From: Janibacter anophelis NBRC 107843
GTDB taxonomy: Bacteria > Actinomycetota > Actinomycetes > Actinomycetales > Dermatophilaceae
Length of the DNA stretch: 61,540 bases
Direction of reading: 5' to 3'
Assembly (NCBI RefSeq): GCF_001570945.1
Contig: NZ_BCSQ01000012.1
Span: forward strand, 1 to 61,540
Part shown: one piece after another, positions 8,302 to 16,214 of the stretch
Numbering within the stretch: position 1 is the first letter of the stretch
Layout: each line of letters begins with the position of its first letter
Translations under genes and position numbers: made by a program
The notes under the pieces: generated by a model
What the model was told of the DNA's origin: nothing
Databases searched by the model: none
Seen by the model: the letters and a program-made list of their open reading frames with translations, nothing else

Positions 8302-9611
8302 GCCAACCTCCTCGTGGAGCCGCCGGCCGTGCCGCGCGGCTCGCCTCCCTGCCGCTCGGCCACGCCGGGCGCAGCGCCCGCGGCATGGGCCGCCGCCTCA
8401 CCGGCACCCCGGCTTCGGTCGTCAACGAGGAGATCCAGCGGCGCACCGCGGAGCAGCTCTTCACCGTGCTCGGCTCGCTCAAGGGTGGCGCGATGAAGGT
8501 CGGCCAAGCGCTCTCGGTCCTCGAGGCCGCGATGCCCGAGGACCTCGTCGAGCCCTACCGCGAGATGCTCGTGCGGTTGCAGGACGCCGCGCCGCCCATG
8601 CCCACGACCGAGGTCCACGAGGTGCTCGCCCGCGACCTCGGGTCGCGCTGGCGCGAGCAGCTGACGATCGAGGACGCACCGGTCGCCGCTGCGTCGATCG
8701 GCCAGGTCCACCGGGGCGTCACCTCCGACGGCCGCGTCGTCGCGGTCAAGGTGCAGTACCCCGGCGCCGACAAGGCGCTTCGATCGGACCTGCAGCAGAT
8801 CGCGCGGCTCGCCCGAGTCGCGACGACGTGGATGCCGGCCGTCGACATCAAGCCGGTGACCGAGGAACTCCTCGCCGCGGCCGACGAAGAGCTCGACTAC
8901 GGACTCGAGGCGGCCAACCAGCGCGCCTTCGCCGAGGCCTTCCGCGGCGACCCCGACGTCGCCGTGCCCGACGTGGTCCTGCAGACGCGGCACGTGCTCG
9001 TCGGCGAGTGGCTCGAGGGGGCTTCGCTCAGCCAGGTGATCCGCCAGGCCGACCAGGACGTGCGCGACCGGGTGGGGCAGCTGTACCTCGAGTTCCTCCT
9101 CGAGGGCCCGCGACGGGTCGGGCTGCTCCACGCCGACCCGCACCCGGGCAACTTCCGCCTCACGCCCGACGGGCGGCTCGGGGTCCTCGACTTCGGGGCC
9201 GTCGCGCGCGTGCCGCACGGCATCCCGCCGGTCGTCGGCACCCTCGTGCGGCACGCGCTGGCCGGCGACGCGCAGGCGGTGCTCGCCGGGCTGCGCGCGG
9301 AGGGCTTCGTCCTGCCGGGCATCGAGGTCGACGCCGACGAGGTGCTCACCTACCTGCTGCCCTTCGTCGAACCCCTGCGTGAGCCCGAGCACGCCTTCAC
9401 CCGTGAGTGGCTGCGCGGCGCCGCGCGCGGGGTGACCGACCTGCGGGCGCCGGAGTTCGCCACCGGGCTGCGGATCAACATGCCGCGCGAGTACGCGATG
9501 ATCCACCGCGTCTTCGTCGGCGCGACCGGCGTGCTCAGCCAGCTCGGCGCCACAATCCCGGCCCGGGGGTCGATGGAGCGGTTGCTGCCGGGCTTCGCTG
9601 AGCCGGAGTAG
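8298..9611 (+). CDS. ABC1 kinase family protein (AarF/UbiB-like)
   Basis: A 437-residue atypical kinase of the ABC1/UbiB family. Visible are the family-specific KGGAMKVGQALS (about 58-69), the AAASIGQVHRG A-rich loop, VVAVKVQYPG with the catalytic Lys, HADPHPGNF (about 278-286) and LDFGAV (about 297-302). All catalytic residues are present. Bacterial members support quinone or lipid metabolism, but the substrate is unclear. GTG 8298 overlaps the upstream stop (GTGA). CACAAT at 8286-8291 ends 6 nt before it, so an own leaderless transcript is also possible. The start excludes a long in-frame extension that lacks the family pattern. Confidence 0.92.
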   Translation: MSQPPRGAAGRAARLASLPLGHAGRSARGMGRRLTGTPASVVNEEIQRRTAEQLFTVLGSLKGGAMKVGQALSVLEAAMPEDLVEPYREMLVRLQDAAPPMPTTEVHEVLARDLGSRWREQLTIEDAPVAAASIGQVHRGVTSDGRVVAVKVQYPGADKALRSDLQQIARLARVATTWMPAVDIKPVTEELLAAADEELDYGLEAANQRAFAEAFRGDPDVAVPDVVLQTRHVLVGEWLEGASLSQVIRQADQDVRDRVGQLYLEFLLEGPRRVGLLHADPHPGNFRLTPDGRLGVLDFGAVARVPHGIPPVVGTLVRHALAGDAQAVLAGLRAEGFVLPGIEVDADEVLTYLLPFVEPLREPEHAFTREWLRGAARGVTDLRAPEFATGLRINMPREYAMIHRVFVGATGVLSQLGATIPARGSMERLLPGFAEPE

Positions 9612-9613
9612 AG

Positions 9614-9637
9614 CGCGCATCTGCCCGGGCACATGCG
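9614..9637. repeat. Short palindrome between convergent genes
   Basis: GCGCATCTGCCCGGGCACAT followed by GCGC is an imperfect palindrome of the same family as the elements near 7.2, 24.2 and 52.5 kb. It sits between the convergent ABC1 kinase and HhH-GPD genes and probably works as a bidirectional terminator. Confidence 0.6.
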
Positions 9638-9661
9638 CGTTTCCGCTCCGACGAAGAGGGG

Positions 9662-10246
9662 TCAGCTCCCCTTCGTCTTGGCGGCCTTGGCCTGGGCCTT
9701 TGCGGCCTTCTTGTAGTCCCGGACCTCCTGCAGCGAGGTCTCGTCGGTGACGTCGGCGACCGACCGGCGTGACCCGTCCTCGGCGTAGGGGCCGATCGCC
9801 TCGCGCCAGCCGTCGGGCTGCACGCCGAGCTGCTTGCCGAGGAGCGCGGCGAAGATGCGCGCCTTCTGGTCGCCGAAGCCGGGCAGTGCCTTGAGTCGGG
9901 TGACGATCTCCTTGGCCGAGGCGTCGGTCCAGATGCGGGTGACGTCGCCGTCGTACTCGTCGCGCACCACGGTCGCCACGGCCTGGATGCGTCCGGCCAT
10001 CGAGCGGCCGTAGCGGTGGACGGCCGGCGGGGTCGCACACAGGTCGGCGAAGGCCTCGGGGTCGGCGTCGGCGATCTGGGCCGGGTCGAGGGTGCCGAAG
10101 CGCTCCTTGACCTTGGCCGGCCCGGCGAAGGCGCGCTCCATCGGGAACTGCTGGTCCAGGAGCATCCCGAGCAGCAGGGCGAAGGGGTCGGTCGAGAGCA
10201 GCTCGTCGGCGGTCTCGTCCTGGGCGATGCGAAGGGAGGTGGCCAT
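9662..10246 (-). CDS. HhH-GPD type base-excision repair protein
   Basis: A 194-residue protein with a helix-hairpin-helix GPD core: LLLGMLLDQQFPMERAF near the N-terminus and LKALPGFGDQKARIFAALLG as the hairpin (about 118-137). It matches the actinobacterial HhH-GPD family of about 200 residues. The tail is Lys/Ala-rich (KKAAKAQAKAAKTKG), probably for DNA contact. The residue after the hairpin that would be the catalytic Asp or Lys is not obvious, so the chemistry is unresolved. ATG 10246 is preceded by GAGGCTTGAGCGC, a weak site. Upstream in-frame codons fall in a repeat and were not used. Confidence 0.87.
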   Translation of the reverse strand: MATSLRIAQDETADELLSTDPFALLLGMLLDQQFPMERAFAGPAKVKERFGTLDPAQIADADPEAFADLCATPPAVHRYGRSMAGRIQAVATVVRDEYDGDVTRIWTDASAKEIVTRLKALPGFGDQKARIFAALLGKQLGVQPDGWREAIGPYAEDGSRRSVADVTDETSLQEVRDYKKAAKAQAKAAKTKGS

Positions 10247-10280
10247 GCGCTCAAGCCTCCCACGCCGGGTGCCCGGCAGC

Positions 10281-10361
10281 GTGTCGTACTGCAGTTCGCT
10301 GCACGACCGACGAGGATCAGCGGCTCCGTGGCGGCTCACACCGCGAACTGCAGTACGACAC
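10281..10361. repeat. 81-bp intergenic inverted repeat
   Basis: Perfect 19-bp arms (GTGTCGTACTGCAGTTCGC at 10281-10299 and its complement at 10343-10361) bracket a 43-nt centre. The arms contain the palindromes CTGCAG and GTAC. The layout, 19-bp arms round about 45 nt, is the same as the element at 28521-28604, though the arm sequences differ. Confidence 0.85.
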
Positions 10362-10403
10362 ACCTCTGGCCCCGCGCCCCTGACACCACTCCCCCTGACA
10401 CGA

Positions 10404-10441
10404 CAACAGGCCCCACCCGGGGCATCGGGTGGGGCCTGTTG
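10404..10441. terminator. Strong terminator hairpin after the whiB7 unit
   Basis: A perfect 16-bp stem (10404-10419 and 10426-10441) with a 6-nt loop. It lies 46 bp past the small gene that follows whiB7 and would end that minus-strand transcript. Confidence 0.85.
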
Positions 10442-10487
10442 GTCAGGCCATCGGGTCGGGCGTCATGCCGCGACCCTCGAATGCAGC

Positions 10488-10622
10488 TCATCGGAAGCTC
10501 AGGTGAGCGGGTCGGGGGTCGTGGCGCCGTGCCTGCACCAGGCGCTCGTCCGCGTCGGGGACGTAGGCCAGGGGCCGGTCGACGGGACGCCGTCGCAGCT
10601 TGAAGTACTTCATCTCGGTCAT
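10488..10622 (-). CDS. Small protein (44 aa) downstream of whiB7, unknown
   Basis: A short reading frame begins 17 nt after the whiB7 stop on the same strand and ends before the terminator at 10404-10441. It encodes a basic 44-residue peptide starting MTEMKYFKLRRRPVDRPLAY and ending PRPAHLSFR, with no membrane segment. A GAGAGGAG site lies at the first ATG (10622) and is better spaced for the second ATG (10613), which would give 41 residues. I do not recognise a family. Position, ribosome site and codon pattern support a real gene co-transcribed with whiB7. Confidence 0.5.
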   Translation of the reverse strand: MTEMKYFKLRRRPVDRPLAYVPDADERLVQARRHDPRPAHLSFR

Positions 10623-10639
10623 CTCCTCTCGCGGGTCGC

Positions 10640-10909
10640 TCAGGCGGGGATGGGGTGCTTGCGGGGCCGGCCGCGGGGCCGCTTGCGCGGGATGACGCGT
10701 CCGGCGTCGAAGAGCTCGCCGCCCCAGACGCCCCAGGGCTCGCGGCGCTCGAGGGCTCCCTCGAGGCACATCTGCTGGAAGGGGCAGTGCTGGCAGAGGG
10801 CCTTGGCGTACTCGACGCCCGCGGGCGTCTCGGCGAACCAGATCTCGGGCTCCTCCGCCTGGCAGGGCGTCAGTCGCTGTATGGGTGGGTGGCTGGTCAA
10901 GGTCGTCAC
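10640..10909 (-). CDS. whiB7: WhiB7 iron-sulfur transcription regulator
   Basis: An 89-residue WhiB-like protein. Cys16, Cys39, Cys42 and Cys48 form the C...CxxCxxxxxC set that binds a 4Fe-4S cluster. GVWGGE (60-65) is the turn that contacts the housekeeping sigma factor. The C-terminus carries an AT-hook, KRPRGRPRK (76-84), which marks the WhiB7/WblC subgroup. In mycobacteria and streptomycetes WhiB7 activates intrinsic resistance genes when translation is inhibited. The gene lies just downstream of uvrD2, as in M. tuberculosis. A small upstream reading frame, a hairpin and an AT-rich promoter precede it (separate entries). Confidence 0.95.
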   Translation of the reverse strand: MTTLTSHPPIQRLTPCQAEEPEIWFAETPAGVEYAKALCQHCPFQQMCLEGALERREPWGVWGGELFDAGRVIPRKRPRGRPRKHPIPA

Positions 10910-10967
10910 TCGGGATCTCCTGTGGCGTGTGATGCGGGTGCTGGTGAGCGGTGCTGGGACACGACGA

Positions 10968-11002
10968 AGGCCGCGGTTCCCTGGTGTGGGATGCCGCGGC
11001 CT
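10968..11002 (-). promoter_or_regulatory. Putative transcription attenuator hairpin in whiB7 leader
   Basis: AGGCCGCGG (10968-10976) pairs with CCGCGGCCT (10994-11002), a 9-bp stem round a 17-nt loop. It lies between the stop of the leader reading frame (11027) and the whiB7 start (10909). The sequence just after it on the transcript is TTCGTCGTGTC, slightly T-rich. Attenuation of whiB7/wblC through an upstream reading frame is established in other actinobacteria; assigning this hairpin to that role is inference. Confidence 0.6.
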
Positions 11003-11026
11003 GATGTGGGAGGACCGGAGGGTCGT

Positions 11027-11197
11027 CTACGAGACGACGGGTCCATCAGGGCGCGGATCCACGACGAAGAGGGCCTTCGGGCCGGCGACACGGATGCGGT
11101 CGCGGGTGAAGACGCCGGTGGCGCCGCCGATCAGATCGGCGGACGGCACGAGGGCAGCCCAAGACGCCGGGATGATGTTCATCGTGGTGTTGTCCAT
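11027..11197 (-). CDS. Putative whiB7 leader peptide (uORF, 56 aa)
   Basis: This frame starts at ATG 11197 with a strong GAGGAGGG site (11206-11213) 8 nt upstream. It encodes MDNTTMNIIPASWAALVPSA and continues to 56 residues ending DPRPDGPVVS. It fills the leader between the predicted whiB7 promoter and the attenuator hairpin, and stops 117 nt before whiB7. Upstream frames of whiB7 in other genera sense slowed translation; the length and sequence differ between genera. It shows no domain or membrane segment. It could instead be a free-standing small protein. Confidence 0.6.
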   Translation of the reverse strand: MDNTTMNIIPASWAALVPSADLIGGATGVFTRDRIRVAGPKALFVVDPRPDGPVVS

Positions 11198-11264
11198 GGG
11201 TCCTGCCCTCCTCTCGTCGACGCGCTCTCGGTTCACACGCAGGTGTTCCGACTGACAGGAGACA

Positions 11265-11309
11265 AACCTAGAGCACACATCCGGCACGCGCCACCGAATT
11301 AATTTCCGG
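11265..11309 (-). promoter_or_regulatory. Predicted whiB7 promoter with AT-rich WhiB7 element
   Basis: On the minus strand AAATTAATT (11297-11305) stands out from GC-rich flanks and sits just upstream of a poor -35 region. The -10 element is TAGGTT (11265-11270). WhiB7 promoters are known to carry an AT-rich block next to the -35 box, bound by the AT-hook, so autoregulation is likely. The start site would be near 11258, giving a leader of about 350 nt. The promoter lies directly after the uvrD2 stop. Confidence 0.6.
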
Positions 11310-11321
11310 AAGGTCTCCGGA

Positions 11322-13469
11322 TCACTCCTCGCCCTCGCCGACGGCCGTCGCGGCGACCTCGTCGGGGTCGGCGCCACCGACGACGGCGAGCACCTGGTCG
11401 GCGTACTGGGAAAGCTTGCGCGGACCCACGCCGCTGATCGCGGACAGCTCGCGCTGCTGGGTCGGCTCGGCCTCGGCGATCGCCTCGAGGGTGGCGTCGG
11501 TGAAGACGACGAAGGCGGGCACGGACGCCGCCCGCGACACCGCCAGGCGCCAGGCGCGCAAGCGCTCGAAGGTCGCCTCGTCGTAGGTGGGTGGGCACTC
11601 GGGGCAGCGCCCGGAGGCCCGCTCGGTCGCGGTGTTGAGCTCGGTGCCGCACACCTTGCACACCTTGGGCCGTGAGGGCTTGAGCTTGCTGCCGCGCGGC
11701 GCGGAGGTCCGCTTGGGCGTGGAGCGCGCGCCCTCGCCGAGGATGCTCGCGGCCTGGTCGAGGAACCGGCTGACCCTTCGCGTCGGCCGCGCACCGGGCG
11801 TGCGCGCCCGGGCCCACGACAGGTGCAGCACCTCGCGGGCACGGGTGACGCCCACGTACATGAGGCGCCGCTCCTCCTCGATCTCCTCGACGCCCTCGGC
11901 CATCATGATCGGCAGCAGCCCGTCGGAGCAGCCGACGAGGAAGACGACGTCCCACTCCAGGCCCTTGGCCGCGTGGAGCGAGGCGAGGGTGACGCCCTCG
12001 ACATCGGGGGCGTGCTGGGCGGCGATCCGCTCGTCGAGGTCGCGCACGAGCTCGGGCAGCCGCGCCTCGGGGCTGGCCGCCGTCAGTCGCGCCGAGAGGT
12101 CGACGAGCGCCTTGAGCGACTCCCACCGCGAGCGCACCGCCCCGGTGCTCGCGGGCGGGTCCTCGTGCCAGCCGATGCCTCCGAGCACGTCGGCGACGAG
12201 CGCGGGCAGCGGCTTGCTGCCGTCGTCGCTGCGCGCGGCGCCACGCAGCAGCAGCACGGCCTCACGCACCTCCTTGCGCGAGAAGAACCGCTCCCCTCCC
12301 TTGACGAGATAGGGCACCTCGGCGTCGGCGAGCGCGGACTCGAGGGCCTCGGACTGCCCGTTGGTGCGGAAGAGCACCGCGATCTCGCTGAGCGGGCGCC
12401 CTTGCGCCGCAAGGCCTTTGACCTTGTCGGCGACCCACGCGGCTTCCGCCGGGTCGTCGTCGAGCGCGGTGAGCGAAGGGGGGTTCCCCCCTTCGCGCTG
12501 CGGCACCAGCTCGACGGCGCCTCCGCGACGCTGCCCGTTGGTGTCGGTGAGCATGCGGTTGGCGAGCGCGAGGACCGGGGGCGTGGAGCGGTAGTTGCGC
12601 ACGAGCCGCACCGTCTGTGCGCCGGGGTGGTGCCGGGTGAAACCGAGCAGGTGCTCGGGGGTCGCGCCGGTGAAGGAGTAGATCGTCTGGGCCGGGTCGC
12701 CGACGACGCAGATGTCGCCGCGGCCGCCGAGCCACAGGTCGAGCAGGCGCTGCTGCAACGCGTTGACGTCCTGGTACTCGTCGACGACGAAGTGCCGGTA
12801 CTGGTCGCGCACGGTGCGCGCGATGTCCTCGCGCTCCTCGAGGATGCCGACGGTGAGGAGCAGGACGTCCTCGAAGTCGATGACCCCGCGCTCCCCCTTG
12901 ACGTCCTCGTAGGTCGAGATGAGCCGGGCCATCGCGGTGTGGTCCATGCCGGGCGGCTCGCGGCGGGCGCGCCGGGCGGCGGCCGCGTAGGTCTCGGGGG
13001 TGAGCAGCGAGACCTTGGACCACTCGATCTCGGAGGCGACGTCCCGCAGCTCGGAGCGGTCGAGCCGCATGCCCATGCGGGAGGCGGCCTCGGCGACGAC
13101 GGGGATCTTGTGCGGCATGACCTCGGGCGCCGCGCCGCCGATCGCCGACGGCCAGAAGTAGTGCAGCTGCCGCAGCGCCGCGGCGTGGAAGGTCCGCGCC
13201 TGCACGCCGACGACCCCGAGGTCACGCAGCCGGGTGCGCATCTCGCCGGCGGCCCGCGCGGTGAAGGTCACAGCCAGCACCCGCTGCGGCTGGTAGGCGC
13301 CGGAGCGCACGCCGTAGGCAATGCGGTGGGTGATCGCGCGGGTCTTGCCCGTCCCCGCACCGGCGAGCACGACCATCGGCCCGCTGGGGTTGGCGGCGAC
13401 CTCGCGCTGCTCGGGGTCGAGCGCGGCGAGGATCTCGTCCGCGGACTGCGGGCCGGGCTGGGTGCTCAC
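11322..13469 (-). CDS. uvrD2: ATP-dependent DNA helicase UvrD2
   Basis: A 715-residue superfamily 1A helicase. Walker A is GAGTGKT (37-43), the DExx motif is VVDEYQDV (about 235), and motif IV-VI signatures VRLVRNYRS, ASLHAAKGLEWD and RRLMYVGVTRA are intact. After the motor there is a tetracysteine module (CKVCGTEL...CPECP, about 583-605) and a C-terminal HRDC domain (about 620-695), the layout of mycobacterial UvrD2. It unwinds 3'-tailed duplexes in repair and is essential in M. tuberculosis. The start is GTG 13469. An internal palindrome made of two CGAAGGGGG copies (about 12474-12496) falls in its coding sequence. Confidence 0.93.
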   Translation of the reverse strand: MSTQPGPQSADEILAALDPEQREVAANPSGPMVVLAGAGTGKTRAITHRIAYGVRSGAYQPQRVLAVTFTARAAGEMRTRLRDLGVVGVQARTFHAAALRQLHYFWPSAIGGAAPEVMPHKIPVVAEAASRMGMRLDRSELRDVASEIEWSKVSLLTPETYAAAARRARREPPGMDHTAMARLISTYEDVKGERGVIDFEDVLLLTVGILEEREDIARTVRDQYRHFVVDEYQDVNALQQRLLDLWLGGRGDICVVGDPAQTIYSFTGATPEHLLGFTRHHPGAQTVRLVRNYRSTPPVLALANRMLTDTNGQRRGGAVELVPQREGGNPPSLTALDDDPAEAAWVADKVKGLAAQGRPLSEIAVLFRTNGQSEALESALADAEVPYLVKGGERFFSRKEVREAVLLLRGAARSDDGSKPLPALVADVLGGIGWHEDPPASTGAVRSRWESLKALVDLSARLTAASPEARLPELVRDLDERIAAQHAPDVEGVTLASLHAAKGLEWDVVFLVGCSDGLLPIMMAEGVEEIEEERRLMYVGVTRAREVLHLSWARARTPGARPTRRVSRFLDQAASILGEGARSTPKRTSAPRGSKLKPSRPKVCKVCGTELNTATERASGRCPECPPTYDEATFERLRAWRLAVSRAASVPAFVVFTDATLEAIAEAEPTQQRELSAISGVGPRKLSQYADQVLAVVGGADPDEVAATAVGEGEE

Positions 13470-13506
13470 CCCGGCACTCTCTCAAATGCCCCCGACACCA
13501 CGCCCC

Positions 13507-14427
13507 TCACACCTGGTCGAGCCGCTCCCCGAGCCACCCCTCGATGAGCCGCGCCGAGATCGACAGCCGCCCCGCGGCCCGCAGGTACCCCTCGCGCAGC
13601 TCCGCGCGGAACTCCTCGCGCGTGAACCACCGCGCCTCGGCGATCTCGTCGGGCTGGCAGACCAGGTCGGTCGTCGTGGCGCGGGCGGTGCAGCCGAGCA
13701 TGAGCGACGCGGGGAAGGGCCACGGCTGGTCGGCGACGAAGCGCACGTCGGTGATCGCCACCCCGACCTCCTCGCCGACCTCGCGGATGACGGCGCCGGC
13801 GATCGTCTCCCCCGGCTCGACGAAGCCGGCGAGCACGGAGAACCGCCCCTCCGGCCACCCGATGTTGCGGGCGAGGAGCAGACGGTCCTGCGCGTCGGTG
13901 ACGGCCATGATGACGGCGGGGTCGGTGCGCGGATAGTGCTCGGACCCGTCGTGCGGGCAGCGCCGCACCCACCCCGACTGCACGACCTCGGTCGGCTCCC
14001 CGCACCGAGGGCAGCGTGGGTGGCGGGCATGCCAGTTCGCGAGTCCGAGCGCGGTCGCAAAGAGTGCGGCCTGCGCCTCCGGGAGTTCGGTGGCGACCTC
14101 GCGGAGCCCGGCGAAGGGGGCGGCGTCCAGCTTTTCCTCCCGGGAGGCTCCCCCCTTCGGCGGCAGCGGACGGCATGCGGCGACGTGCGCGACCCCGTCG
14201 AGCAGACCGAGGTAGAGCAGGAGGGCGTCGGCGTCCTCGGGGACCGGCGGCCGCAGGTCGAGTGACCGGTCGGGACGAAGGGGGCTGCGGTCGCCGTGCA
14301 GCTCGATGACGCGCGTCGCGGGGTCGGCCAGGAGCGTCTCGAGGCGGCCGGGGTCGGTGCGGGCGGGTCCGTCGCGGTCGATGACGGAGGCCGTCATGGG
14401 CAGGTCGTGCATCGGGTCATTGGCCAC
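13507..14427 (-). CDS. nudC: NAD+ diphosphatase / NADH pyrophosphatase NudC
   Basis: A 306-residue Nudix enzyme. Cys139, Cys142 and Cys157 with His164 form the zinc ribbon. The Nudix box runs from G201 (GFVEPGETIAG) to GEEVGV at about 218-223. DQPWPFPAS (233-241) is the NudC-specific SQPWPFPxS motif, so the assignment is firm. It cleaves NAD(H) and can decap NAD-capped RNA. GTG 14427 is preferred because TAGGGT (14435-14440) ends 7 nt upstream with no ribosome site, a leaderless pattern. ATGs 15 and 30 nt inside the frame are alternatives. It is 37 bp from uvrD2 and divergent from the phosphotransferase-like gene. Confidence 0.93.
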   Translation of the reverse strand: MANDPMHDLPMTASVIDRDGPARTDPGRLETLLADPATRVIELHGDRSPLRPDRSLDLRPPVPEDADALLLYLGLLDGVAHVAACRPLPPKGGASREEKLDAAPFAGLREVATELPEAQAALFATALGLANWHARHPRCPRCGEPTEVVQSGWVRRCPHDGSEHYPRTDPAVIMAVTDAQDRLLLARNIGWPEGRFSVLAGFVEPGETIAGAVIREVGEEVGVAITDVRFVADQPWPFPASLMLGCTARATTTDLVCQPDEIAEARWFTREEFRAELREGYLRAAGRLSISARLIEGWLGERLDQV

Positions 14428-14513
14428 GACCCCCACCCTAGGACCGGGGGCAGATCGCCCGCCGAGGGGCGTTGCTCCCGGGCTGCGCCCCCTTCTCCTC
14501 GTACGGTGGGCTC

Positions 14514-16124
14514 GTGACCTCCCGTGGACCGCTGTCTCTCGCCGCCCTGGCCAGCGCCGCCGTACCCGGCCTCGACCCGAGCTCGGTCGAGGGGGTCGTG
14601 GGCACCGAGCCGGCCCGTTCGTACGACGTCGCCTTCGTCCAGGACCACGACCACCGGCGCTGGGTGATCCGCTGCCCGCGCACGCCCGCGGCCTCGGCGC
14701 GACTCGAGCAGTCGGCCGCCCTGCTGGCCCTGCTCGCCCGGCGCCTGACGATGCCCGTCCCGGCGGTCAAGGGCTGGGTGGCGTTGCCCGAAGGGGGCCG
14801 CGCCGCCGTCCACCAGTACCTCACCGGCCGCATGGTCGACCTGTCGTCGATCGCGCCCGGTTCGAAGCTCGCGGCCGGCCTGGGGCGGGCCCTGGCGCAG
14901 CTGCACAACCTCGACCGCCGCATCTACGAGGAGGCGGGGGTGCCGGTGTACGAGGCCGAGGCCTACCGCACCCGGCGCCTGGCCGAACTCGACCGCGCGG
15001 CCGCCACCGGGCGGGTCCCGACGGGGCTGCTCACCCGTTGGGAGCACGATCTCGAGGACGTGGCGCTGTGGCGGTTCACGACCACGCCGACCCACGGGGC
15101 GGTCAGTTCCTCGACGGTGCTCGCCACCCCGGACGACGGGGAGGAGCCTGACATCAAGGCCTTCCTCGGGTGGGAGTCGGCGCAGGTCGCCGACCCCGCC
15201 GACGACCTCGCGGTGCTCGTCGCGGAGCTCGACCCGGAGAGCCTGGACACGGTGATGGAGGCGTACGCCCACGCTCGGGTGGACCGCCCGGACCGGCACC
15301 TGCAGCAGCGCGCCCGGCTCGTGCACCAGATGTCGCTCGTGCGCCGGATGATGTCCGCGGTCGCCGCCGGTGATGACGACGGTGCCGAAGAGCTGGCCCG
15401 CGACCTGCGCCGGCTCGACGACCGACTCTCCCGCGAGGACGACGCCAAGCCCGCGGCCGCTCGGACGGTCACGCCCGCTGCGGCGTGGACCAACACGTCG
15501 TCCGGCACGCCCGACGACACGACGTCGGGCGACACGACGCCGGGCGACACGACCTCGGGCGACACGTCGGGCCAGGCCGACGGGGCCCGAGAGGGGAAGC
15601 CGGCGGCCGGGACCACCGAGGCGACCTCGGCCGAGGCCACTGCGACCGGGACCAGCGATGCGGCCTCGGGAGGCCAGACCACCGAGGCACCGACCGGCGA
15701 GTCTGCCGCAGCTCCCGACGCCGACGAGCCCGGTGCCGCCTGGCGTTCGGACGACACTCCGGTGGAGACCGGCGGTCAGACCACGCAGCCGGTGCCGACC
15801 CGGTCGGCTGCCCGACCGACGACCGACACCCCGGACGCCGCGGCCGACTCGCAGGACCCGGCCGTCGAGGACCCGGCCGTCGAGGTCGGTGACCCCGGCG
15901 AGCCCACCCCTGCCTCGGCTGGATCCGAGCCGGCCTCGGAGAGCGCAGGGTCCGCCGACACGGTGACCCCGGTGAGCGATTCACCCCGCGAGTCACGGCC
16001 CGAGTCCCCCAGCCGCCCCCGCACGGTGGTGCGCAGGCCCGCAGGCGACCACGAGACGGCCGAGATCACGCCCCTCGTCGGGGACGACGGGGACGACGTC
16101 GTGCCCCCTTCGCCCCGCCGCTGA
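14514..16124 (+). CDS. Degenerate aminoglycoside-phosphotransferase-like protein with long disordered tail
   Basis: The first 300 or so residues have an APH/choline-kinase-like fold (VIRCPRTPAASARLEQSAAL, ALAQLHNLDRR). The catalytic loop reads THGAVSSSTVL where active enzymes have HGDLxxxN, so the catalytic Asp and Asn are both missing. The metal-binding Asp after it is also unclear (FLGWESAQVADPADDLA). It is likely a pseudokinase. The remaining 230 residues are Thr/Glu/Pro/Ala-rich and disordered, with DTTSGDTTPGDTTSGDTSG tandem repeats (15-bp DNA units near 15515-15570). GTG 14514 follows TACGGT (14502-14507) by exactly 6 nt. Homologues sit between nudC and adnB in relatives. Confidence 0.8.
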   Translation: MTSRGPLSLAALASAAVPGLDPSSVEGVVGTEPARSYDVAFVQDHDHRRWVIRCPRTPAASARLEQSAALLALLARRLTMPVPAVKGWVALPEGGRAAVHQYLTGRMVDLSSIAPGSKLAAGLGRALAQLHNLDRRIYEEAGVPVYEAEAYRTRRLAELDRAAATGRVPTGLLTRWEHDLEDVALWRFTTTPTHGAVSSSTVLATPDDGEEPDIKAFLGWESAQVADPADDLAVLVAELDPESLDTVMEAYAHARVDRPDRHLQQRARLVHQMSLVRRMMSAVAAGDDDGAEELARDLRRLDDRLSREDDAKPAAARTVTPAAAWTNTSSGTPDDTTSGDTTPGDTTSGDTSGQADGAREGKPAAGTTEATSAEATATGTSDAASGGQTTEAPTGESAAAPDADEPGAAWRSDDTPVETGGQTTQPVPTRSAARPTTDTPDAAADSQDPAVEDPAVEVGDPGEPTPASAGSEPASESAGSADTVTPVSDSPRESRPESPSRPRTVVRRPAGDHETAEITPLVGDDGDDVVPPSPRR

Positions 16125-16138
16125 CCCACAGGCGTACA

Positions 16139-16203
16139 CACAGGGGACTCATGGTGCACGGCATGGCGTCATCCGCCACGAGATGCACCAGGAGTCCCTG
16201 TGG
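16139..16203. terminator. Hairpin between convergent genes
   Basis: CACAGGGGACTCATGGTGCA (16139-16158) pairs with few mismatches with TGCACCAGGAGTCCCTGTGG (16184-16203), and an inner GGCAT...GCC stem is possible. It lies between the convergent pseudokinase and adnB genes and is suited to end both transcripts. Confidence 0.65.
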
Positions 16204-16214
16204 CTACGGGACGC

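Noticed and set aside
7443-10040. An 865-codon frame on the - strand across three + strand genes
   Set aside because: It crosses the cyclodehydratase-like and ABC1 kinase genes and the intergenic palindrome; composition is that of an antisense shadow.
15508-15570. Short tandem DNA repeats as a regulatory array
   Set aside because: They encode the repeated DTTSGDT tail of the phosphotransferase-like protein in frame, so protein-level repetition explains them.
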